NCBI GenBank assembly: GCA_017428565.1
Contig: JAFRQP010000032.1
Span: 1-33,994 of the forward strand
Source of the DNA: Oscillospiraceae bacterium
Lineage (GTDB): Bacteria; Bacillota; Clostridia; Oscillospirales; Oscillospiraceae
Direction of reading: 5' to 3'
DNA length: 33,994 nucleotides
In this document: positions 23,487 to 32,000 of the stretch, piece by piece
How positions within the stretch are numbered: position 1 is the first letter of the stretch
Layout: every line of letters begins with the position of its first letter
Position numbers and translations under genes: made by a program
The notes under the pieces: model-generated
Databases searched by the model: none
What the model saw: only the letters and a program-made list of their open reading frames with translations
What the model was told of the DNA's origin: nothing

Positions 23487-24319
23487 AGCTGCACATCCTG
23501 CGCTGCGGGAGCATGAAGGTCTCCCCCGCGGTGCCCTACGGCAATCAGATCAGTCTGGGCGGCAGCCTGCGGGAGCTGCTGGAGCCGGAGCAGAACCGGG
23601 TGGAGCTGCCGGTGCTCTGTTTTCTCATCGAGCACCCCCGGGGGCCCATCCTGGTGGACACGGGCTGGTGCCGGGAGATCTCCCCTGCCGGCGTCTATGA
23701 TCCGAAGGCCGCGGCGGCGGTACTGCCCAGGCATCTGGCCGCCTTTTACCGGCCCAGTCTCCCCGCCGGAGAGGCAATCCACGAGCAGCTGGCCGCTCTG
23801 GGTCTCCGGCCGGAGGATCTGGCGGCGGTGCTGTTGACCCACCTGGACCCGGACCATGTGGCGGGGCTGCGGCATCTGCGGGGCGCAAAGCGGATCGTGC
23901 TGCCGGAGGACGAGTATTTCTGGTCCTGCCGCACGGTTTACAAGGCGCGGCAGCCCCAGAGCCTGTGGATCGACACCCCCATGGAGCGGCCTTATTACCG
24001 GGGCTCCCCCCTGGGGCCCAACCACTGGGCCATCGACCTCTTCGGGGACGAAAGTCTGCTGCTGCTCAACGCGCCCGGCCACACCGACGGCCAGGCGGCG
24101 ATCCGGATCCCATGCGGCGGGCGCTATGTCCTGCTGGCGGCGGACGCGGCCTTCTCCCCCCGGAACTGGCGGGAGGATCTGACCCCCGGCTTCGGCTTCG
24201 ATGAGGCGCGGCAGCGGGCCTGCCTGCGCTGGCTGCGGGAGGCGGAGGCGGACCCCGCCTGCGCCGCCATTCTCTGCAGCCACGACCCCGCCCTGCAGCC
24301 CGGCGAGCTGCGCTTTTAG
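23483..24319 (+). CDS. Metallo-beta-lactamase-fold hydrolase (lactonase-like)
   Basis: 278 aa, soluble. MBL-fold hydrolases use one or two metal ions to cleave lactones, thioesters or phosphodiesters. Seen: VDTGW (58-62), the metal motif THLDPDHVAG (His120, Asp122, Asp124, His125), GH at 199-200 in APGHTDGQ, Asp221 in LLAADAAF and His267 in CSHD. The spacing and overall plan resemble N-acyl-homoserine-lactonase-type proteins, but the usual HxHxDH is HxDxDH here. The substrate is unknown. Start: ATG 23483 overlaps the stop of the MoaE-like gene, with GGAG upstream, so the two are translationally coupled and probably functionally linked. The C-terminus ends at the stop of 24319 without extension domains. 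Confidence 0.88.
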   Translation: MKLHILRCGSMKVSPAVPYGNQISLGGSLRELLEPEQNRVELPVLCFLIEHPRGPILVDTGWCREISPAGVYDPKAAAAVLPRHLAAFYRPSLPAGEAIHEQLAALGLRPEDLAAVLLTHLDPDHVAGLRHLRGAKRIVLPEDEYFWSCRTVYKARQPQSLWIDTPMERPYYRGSPLGPNHWAIDLFGDESLLLLNAPGHTDGQAAIRIPCGGRYVLLAADAAFSPRNWREDLTPGFGFDEARQRACLRWLREAEADPACAAILCSHDPALQPGELRF

Positions 24320-24383
24320 CCTTTCAAAGCGATAGTCGCTGTGTTATGTTAACCTAAATCTGTTGTCGGAAGGATGCTTCTTC

Positions 24384-24818
24384 ATGAAAAAGCCGCTTTT
24401 GCTCTCTCTTGTCCTGCTGTGCCTCCTGCTCTGCGCCTGTGGAGGGGAGACGGAAGATCCAGGCTATCCCATCGACTACGGCTCCTCCCGGCTCTACAGC
24501 AGGGCAGAACTGGACGGGGCGATCCGTCTGATCCAGCGGGAGTTCGCTCACTGGGAGGGCTGCGAGATGCACGCCATCCGCTACGGCGGAGACGGGCTCT
24601 GCAACGAGACAAACCTGGCCTGGCTCAACGAGCTGGCCGAGGCGCGGGGGCTGGAGCCCTTTTCCGCCTGCATCTGTTTTTTCAGCGATTTTCACTCTCC
24701 GAAGGAGGTGCCCGTCACCGAGGCCTGGGATCCGGATGAAGAGTACACCGACTGGAGCTGGTGGCTGGGGCGGAGCGCAGGCGGCGACTGGGTGCTGGTC
24801 GACTGGGGATATGGCTGA
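24384..24818 (+). CDS. Small putative lipoprotein
   Basis: 144 aa, function not recognised. Seen: MKKP, a hydrophobic stretch of Leu (5-16), and a lipobox-like LCAC with Cys19 as the likely lipidated residue, followed by GGETEDP. The mature part is acidic, rich in Trp and Tyr at the end (TDWSWWLG, DWVLVDWGYG), with three Cys residues (61-120 region) that could form a disulfide. Start: ATG 24384 with GGAAGGA 9 bp upstream. An in-frame TTG seven codons earlier is less likely. A bidirectional terminator follows at once, and it is convergent with the discoidin-type gene. Confidence 0.75.
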   Translation: MKKPLLLSLVLLCLLLCACGGETEDPGYPIDYGSSRLYSRAELDGAIRLIQREFAHWEGCEMHAIRYGGDGLCNETNLAWLNELAEARGLEPFSACICFFSDFHSPKEVPVTEAWDPDEEYTDWSWWLGRSAGGDWVLVDWGYG

Positions 24819-24837
24819 CCCCGATCTTCCACCGCGC

Positions 24838-24876
24838 AAAAAAGACCTTGGAGCTTGTTCTCCAAGGTCTTTTTTG
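24838..24876. terminator. Bidirectional intrinsic terminator
   Basis: A stem of 13 bp (24841-24853 with 24860-24872), six-base loop CTTGTT, A-run before and TTTTTT after. It serves the lipoprotein gene (plus) and the discoidin-type gene (minus, stop at 24909). Confidence 0.9.
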
Positions 24877-24908
24877 TCGGTATTTCGTTGTTGTTCCCGC
24901 TTCTCCCC

Positions 24909-25754
24909 TCAGCCGAAGGCGATGACCTCGCTGATGGCAGTGTCCTTCCACCGCGACTCCGAATCGTAGGCGGAGAGGATCGTGATCTTCACATAGCTGG
25001 TCGTGACGGCGCGGGAGAGGGCAAGGTCCTTCCCGCCGAAGCTGTCCGCCAGGACAATCGTGCAGCTCTCGCCCGTCGAAAACGCAAAGCGAAGCTCGCA
25101 GGGTCTGCCGTTCAATCGGTATGCCGCCTCATCCATGGTATACCCGGGAAAGATCCGGAGCACGGAAACCGATGTGGGCCCATCGAACCAGAGCGTGATG
25201 CTCTCCCCTTCCCCCAGGCCCTCCACGCCCTCCTGCCAGGAGGTGTCCGTCCTGCCGTCGATGGCATACGAGGGGGGAAAGTCCCCGTATTGCTTATCCG
25301 ACAGGTAAGAGGTGGCGGCAGCGCTGGTGAAGCTCCGCTGCGTCAGCTGTCCGGTGCCGCCGGAGAAAAACCACATCGACAGCGGTTCCGGCGTCGGCGC
25401 GGGAGTGGGGGTGGCGGGGTCCACAGGGGTAGTCGTAACGGCAGCTTGCGCCGGCGAGGGCGATGGCTCCCCCGCGACCTCCGCGGCGGGCTCTTCCGCG
25501 GAAGGCTCCTCCGCGGCGGGCTCCGGGGGCACGGATGTCTCGGGGATCGATATCGGCGTGGGGAGGCCACCCTCCGTCTTTCCCGCGTCCGCTGTGCCGC
25601 GGCCGCCGAGGAAGTGGATGGCCACCACCAGAACGATCAGGCAGAGCACTCCCATCGCCGCCAGCAGAAAAGGCATGACGCCGGAACGCCTGGGCCCGCG
25701 GTCCTCCCCGCGGCTCTCCTCCTGCCAGTCTTCGTATCGGTTGTTGTTCGACAT
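24909..25754 (-). CDS. Membrane-anchored discoidin / NADase-type glycan-binding domain protein
   Basis: 281 aa. Seen: a polar cytoplasmic N-terminus (1-26), one membrane segment (27-49), a long outer linker rich in Pro, Glu, Ala and Thr (about 60-125, EEPSAEEPAAE, TPTPAPTPEP), and a C-terminal beta-sandwich (about 145-281) with YAIDGRTDTSWQEGVEGLGE, ITLWFDG, VLRIFPGY and NGRPCELRFAF. This pattern matches the F5/8-type (discoidin) modules annotated as NADase-type glycan-binding domains. Known modules of this kind bind carbohydrates. The ligand here is unknown, and no enzyme domain is attached. Start: ATG 25754 with AGGAGG 8 bp upstream. It is transcribed divergently from the giant LRR gene across a 300-bp gap and may act at the same surface. 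Confidence 0.82.
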   Translation of the reverse strand: MSNNNRYEDWQEESRGEDRGPRRSGVMPFLLAAMGVLCLIVLVVAIHFLGGRGTADAGKTEGGLPTPISIPETSVPPEPAAEEPSAEEPAAEVAGEPSPSPAQAAVTTTPVDPATPTPAPTPEPLSMWFFSGGTGQLTQRSFTSAAATSYLSDKQYGDFPPSYAIDGRTDTSWQEGVEGLGEGESITLWFDGPTSVSVLRIFPGYTMDEAAYRLNGRPCELRFAFSTGESCTIVLADSFGGKDLALSRAVTTSYVKITILSAYDSESRWKDTAISEVIAFG

Positions 25755-25826
25755 GGCGCTGTCCTCCTGCGGTGGAAATCGGGTTTTGCCCCGGAGCATC
25801 TTCCCGGGGGATCCCTTAACGGTAAA

Positions 25827-25855
25827 ACTATAACAGAAGCCCGGCAAAAAAACAA
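25827..25855 (-). promoter_or_regulatory. Promoter of the discoidin-type gene
   Basis: On the minus strand TTGTTT (25850-25855), 17 bp, TATAGT (25827-25832), with TGT directly before the -10 (extended -10 form). The remainder of the gap 25856-25984 has a long-range inverted repeat, GCGTTTCGGCGG near 25856 with CCGTCGAAACGC near 25910, and no gene. Confidence 0.6.
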
Positions 25856-25984
25856 GCGTTTCGGCGGCAGGCGCCGTTTCTCATCCGGCGGAGACCTCTG
25901 TGGGCAGGCCGTCGAAACGCCCCCCCAGACCGGGGAAGCCTGCAAAAGATGCTTTGAATCAGGGCTGGACAAGAATGGAAAAAC

Positions 25985-26013
25985 ATGATACATTTAGAGT
26001 GGTAATGTATAAA
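25985..26013 (+). promoter_or_regulatory. Promoter of the giant LRR gene, with palindrome over the -10
   Basis: ATGATA (25985-25990), 17 bp, TATAAA (26008-26013). The -10 is the left half of a perfect 14-bp palindrome, TATAAATATTTATA (26008-26021), in an unusually AT-rich patch. A protein binding that palindrome would block the start site. The AGGAGG ribosome binding site is at 26041. Confidence 0.5.
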
Positions 26014-26054
26014 TATTTATAGGTAGTTTTGTATAACGCAAGGAGGATGCGAGC

Positions 26055-29000
26055 ATGAAGAGCACCAAACGCATTTTCAGTCTGCTGCTGGCGCTGCTGA
26101 TGATGGTGAGTCTGCTGCCGACGCCTGCCCTGGCGGAGGCTGCCCCGGCCTTCACCCTGCAGCCGGAGAGCGGCAGCCACGCTCCCGGTGAGCGCTATCT
26201 TCTCACCTGGGAGCTGAACCGGACCCCGGATCGGCTGGAGCTGACGCGGGAGGAAAACCCGCGGGTCGCCGAGGGCGTCGACCCCTACGAGGAGGACGAA
26301 GCGATTCTCGTCCCCTTGCAGGAGCTGGACCCCGCGGCCGACGAGCTGGAGCTGAGCGCTCCGGCGGAGGAGACGGTTTTCCGTCTGCGCGCCTGGTACG
26401 GCGAGGAGGCGCTGGTCAGCGAGGGCTTTACGGTTTCCATCGATCCCGCAGGGGCCGACGCCCTAGGCGGCCAGCCCGCGGACGGGGAGGAAGGGCTGTC
26501 GAGGACGCCAGCCCCGGCGGAGGAGCCGGAGGAGCCTGTCATCCTGAGCGAAGCGAAGGATCCCGACGGAGATTCTTCGTCGGCGGAGCCGCCTCAGAAT
26601 GACGCAGCTGAACTCGATGTCCCAGACGGTGCGGGGGACGAGCCTGCGGCAGAGCCGCGGCCCGACGAGCCGCAGGACGCCTATGCCTTTGTCACCCAGC
26701 CCCAGAGCGGCTCTTTTGACCCGGACACCCAGAACTATATGGTTTCGTGGAGGACAAGCTTTACTCCGGTCCAGGTGCTTGTTCAGCTGCAAGCTTCCTC
26801 CGATCATTGGCAAACCTACAGCACCCTGACCATGGGCCTTCAGCAGAGTCTGAGCACGACCATCAGCAACGCGGGGTGGTCACAGGCGCGGGTCTTTCGC
26901 ATTCTGGCCTATTACGGCTCCGGAGAGGAAGAATACGTTCCCAGCGTCGAGTTCACCGTCAGCCCCGCCAACGCGTATCGCTTCACCACCCAGCCACAGG
27001 ACGGCACCGTGGCGCCGGGCGGGAGCCTGACCTTCACCTGGGAGACGAATTTCAACCCGGTCAAGGTGGAGATCGTCAGAGACGACCTTACTACCTATTT
27101 CGGTGGCGAATCGCACGATTATATTGTCCTTGCCTCATTGGCCGGATCGAAAACCTCACACACGTTGAGCTATGACGAGCTGTCTATCTTAGGCTCGGAG
27201 GATACGATCCTTGTGCGCGCCTACTACGGCAGCGGAGAGCAGGACTATGCGGAGAGCCGCGCAGTAAAAGTCACCGTTGTGGCGCGCGCATTTACCGTCC
27301 AGCCTACCGGCGGCACCGTGGCGCCGCGCGGGAGCCTGACCTTCACCTGGGCGACGAATTTCAACCCGGTCAAGGTGGAGATCGTCAGAGACGACGTTAC
27401 TCATTATTTCGGTGGCGTAGATCATGAGTATACTGTCCTTGCCACATTGGCCGGATCGAAAACCTCACACACGATGAGTTATGACGAGCTGTCTATCTTA
27501 GGCTCGGAGGATACGATCCTTGTGCGCGCCTACTACGACAGTGATTCCTTTGTTAGAAGCGACCCGGCAGATATCACGCTCGTATCGCGCGCCTTCATCG
27601 TCCAGCCCATCGGCGGTCACGTGGAGCCGGGCGGGACCCTGACCTTCACCTGGGAGACGAATTTCGACCGGGTCAAAGTGGAGATCGTAAGAGACGACGT
27701 TACTCATTATCTCGGTGGCGTAGATCATGAGTATATTGTCCTTGCCACATTGGCTGGATCGAAAACCTCACACACGATGAGCTATGACGAGCTGTATGCG
27801 TTAGACTCGGAGGATATGATCCTTGTGCGCGCCTACTACGACAGCGATTCCTTTGTTCGAAGCAGCCAGATAGATGTCACGCTCACTTCGCGCGCCTTCA
27901 CCCTCCAGCCCACCGGCGGCGAAGTGCCCGTGGGTGCCAGTCTGACGACCACCTGGGCGACAAATTTTGCGCCTGCCAAGGTGGAGATCGTAAGAGAGTC
28001 CGTATGGTTTGATCTCGTGAATGAGTACCATGATTACACCGTGCTGGCCACAGTAGACGGGGCGGAGACCTCATATCCCCTGCCCTTTGTCCTGCTGGAC
28101 TCCTTAGGCCCCTTGGAATCGATCCATGTACGGGCCTACTACGGGACCGCAGAGAATCGCTACATCAAGAGCGACCCAATCTCCTTCACCCTTGGAGCGG
28201 AAAATGTCTCCGGCTACTGCGGCTATACGCATCCGGAGGACGCGAGCTGGGTCTTTGCCGATGGTGTCCTGACCATCAGCGGTGAGGGATATATGGCGGA
28301 CTACAACTCCGACGCCGAGGTTCCCTGGCGGTACCTGTCCGAAAATATCCACACGGTGGTGGTGGAGGAGGGGATACTCGGCGTGGGCGACTACGCTTTC
28401 AGCAACTGTTCCGCCCTTGCCACGGTCTATCTGCCCTCCACCCTGATCGTGATCGAAGACTATGCCTTTGACGGCTGCCCGGCGCTGGCCGACGCGAACA
28501 TCAACATGAGCCAGCAGGAATTCAGCACCAATGTCACCTGGGACAAGACGAAAAACACCGGCCTGCGAGACGCGGAGAAGCACTTTACCTTCATCGCCGA
28601 GGGCCAGGCGGGGCCGAACCTCACCTGGAAGCTCACGAACGACGGCATACTCAGCTTCTCCGGCTCCGGCGCCATGTTTAACTGGACCAGCTCCGAGCCC
28701 GCCCCCTGGTACCCCTACCGCAGCAGCGTCACCCAGGTGCGGCTGGCGAAGGTCACCACCGTCGGCGACTATGCCTTCCGGGGCTGCACCAAGCTCAGCT
28801 CCGCCAGCTTCCCCTCGGATCTGACGTATCTTGGCGTTCGCGCCTTCGCCGGCTGCAGCTCTCTGGCCGCCGTATACTGGGCCGCCCCCAGCTACACCAA
28901 CCTGACGGAGATCCCCGCCGCCTGTTTCTCCGGCTGCACTGCCCTGCAGAGCTTTACCGTTCCCAAGAAATGCACCGTGATCGGGCAAGGCGCTTTCTCC

Positions 29001-32000
29001 GGCTGCGATGCGCTGACCACGGTGAGCTTCCCCGAAGGCAGCGCCCTGACCACCGTGGGCAAGAGGGCCTTCTACAGCTGCGATAATCTCAAGAACATCA
29101 GCCTGCCGGAAGGCGTGACCAGCCTGGGCGACGAGGCCTTCTATAACTGCAAGAGCCTGACAAGCTTCCCCCTGCCCTCCACGCTGACCAGCCTGGGCGA
29201 ATACTGCTTCTCCGGATGCAGCGCCGTCACCGGCGTGGTCACCATCCCCGCCGGAGTCGCAGAGATCCCGAATCGCTGCTTCCTGGGCTGCAGCGGCTTC
29301 TATGAGCTGGCGCTGAGCCCCGGCACCAACCAGATCGGACCCTACGCCTTCTACGGCTGCAGCAAGCTGACCCAAGTGGACTACGACGGCTTCCGCGTCC
29401 AGTGGGAGCAGGAGACCACCCTGGACAGCAGCGGAAACGCGGCGCTGATCAACGCCCACTTCTCCTGGCTCTTCCGGACCGGAACGCTGTCCGGCGACGG
29501 CGTGCACTGGTCCCTCTACGGCGGCCCCGGCAAGCTGGAGATCTGGGGCAGCGGGGCGACGCCCAACTGGCCCGGCACCCCCGAGGCAGCGCCCTGGTAT
29601 GCCTACCGGGATTACATTCAGATCATCGATGTGCATGCCGGCGTCACCAAGATCGGCACCTATGCCTTCTCCAACTGCGCCTCCCTCACCACGGTCTATC
29701 TCCCGGACAGCCTTACGCTGGTCGGCGGCGCCGCCTTTCTCAATGATCTCGAGCTGGCGGACGTCTGGTACAGCGGTTCTCTGGTCGAACGCCAGGCGAA
29801 GCTGAGCATCGATACCCCCAACTACCCGCTGGAATCCGCCCAGTGGCACTATACCGAGATCGGCGGCAGCGTTTACGGCGACGACGGCGGCACGGATCTG
29901 AGCTGGCTCCTGGATGAAGACGGCACCCTCCGTATTTACTGGGATGAGGACAGCATGGATCAGGGCGAGATGGCCATCCCCGACTACAACGACTACCGCG
30001 ACACGCCCTGGTATCAGTACGGCACCGGCAACGGCCTGATCTTCCCCATGATCACCTCCATCCAGGTGGACGAGCTGGTGACGGGCATCGGCGACTATGC
30101 CTTTGCCGGGCTGGATGAACTGACAGACGTGCAGATCGCTTCCTCGGTCACCAGCATCGGAGAGGGGGCCTTTATGGGCTGCGGCAGTCTGGTGAGCGTC
30201 ACCATTCCCGACACGGTGGAGACCCTGGGGGACAACATCTTCTGGGGCTGCGGCAACTTGGAGACCGCGACCCTGCCCGCCGGGATCACGGAGATCCCCT
30301 CCGGGACTTTCTACGGCTGCGAGGAGCTGACCACGGTCTACCTTCCCGGGACCCTTGAGAGCATCGGAACCAATGCCTTCAGCGGCTGCACCAGCCTGAC
30401 AGACATCTATTTCAACGGGACCTCCGCCCAGTGGGCCGCCATCGAGCTCAATCCGGGCAACGATCCGGTGAACAGCGCCACGATCCACTTCATGCCGCCG
30501 GAGATCGCCGTGGACGCCGTGAACTTCCCCGACCCGGCCTTCCGCGCCTATGTGGCCCAGTACATCGACCGGGACGGCAGCGGCTACCTGGACGATTATG
30601 AGCTGCAGGAGGCCAATGTCATCTACGCTTCCAATCTGGGCATCCAGTCCCTGCAGGGCATCGCCTTCTTCTACAATCTGACCCATCTGGACGTCAGCGG
30701 CAACCCCCTCGGCGGAAGCCTGGATCTCACAACCAACCCCCTGCTGCAGAACGTGAACGTCAGCAACTGCGAGCTGAACGGGCTGGAGCTCACGGGTCTC
30801 ACGCACCTGAACACGCTCCTCCTCTCGGACAACGATACCGGCATGAGCGCGCCGGATCTGAGCACCAATCTGGCCCTGGAGATCCTGGACTGCCATAACT
30901 GCGACGGCATGGAGGGGCTGGATCTCAGTGCCAACGTCAATCTGACCGATTTGGACTGCAGCTGGAACCAGCTGGAGAGCCTGGATCTGAGTGCCAATAC
31001 CGAGCTGCAGCAGCTCAACTGCAGCCACAACAGCCTGACCACGCTGGATCTGAGCGCCAACACCGAGCTGCGGCAGGTGTTCTGCAACAACAATGTCCTC
31101 ACCGATCTGGAGCTGGGACAGCGGCACTACTCCTTCATCACCCTCAGCTGTTACGGCAACGATCTTTCCTTCCTGGATCTTACCGGCTGCCCCCGTCTGC
31201 GGGACGCGGTGCTGGAGGGCACCGTCAGCGTCACCGATCAGTACGTGGAGCACCGCATTGGCGCGGACTATGTCCAGTCCGACCCGGACACCGTTCTGAA
31301 AGCCGCCTCGGAGGGCATCCCCGTTGACGCCGAGCACTTCCCCGACCCGGCCTTCCGCGCCTATGTGGCAAACGAGCTGGACCCCAACGGCGACCTGTGG
31401 CTGACGCCCCAGGAGCTGGCGGCGGTGGAGGACATCGACTGCAGCGACAGGGGCATCGAGGATCTTACCGGCGTGGCGTGGTTCAGCCGGCTGCAGACTC
31501 TGGACTGCAGCGCCAACAACCTCACCGCCCTTTCCTTCAGCGGCACCCCCCTGCTGAAGGAGCTGGACTGCAGTCTGAACGAAGAGCTGTCCGCGCTGGA
31601 TCCGAGCTCCCTCAGCCGGCTGGAGGTGCTGAACTGCTACGGCTGCCCGCAGCTGACGCAGCTGAACGTGAGCGCCAATATGAGCCTGCATGAGCTGGAC
31701 TGCCGCGAGTGCGCGCTGACCGGCCTGACGCTGGGCCTGCAGGAGGATCTGTGGTATCTGGACTGCAGCGACAACGCTTTGACCGTTCTGGATCTCAGCG
31801 GCTGCTCGGCTGCCCTGCAGAATCTGATGTGCAACGGCAACGCCCTGACCGCGCTGGACCTCAGCGCCTGCCCGGGGCTGAGGACCCTGGACTGCTGGGA
31901 TAACGAGCTGACCGGCCTGGATCTGAGCCAGAATCAGTTCCTGATCATGGCGGACTGCCACGACAACGCCCTGACCGTGCTCTTCCTGGGGCATCAGCCC

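Noticed and set aside
26747-27175. A frame of 142 codons overlapping the giant gene
   Set aside because: It is in a different frame from the verified continuous coding frame, has no ribosome site and no recognisable domain.
26976-28196. CRISPR-like array because of regularly spaced repeats
   Set aside because: The repeats are about 300 bp, in frame, encode protein domains and have no spacers.
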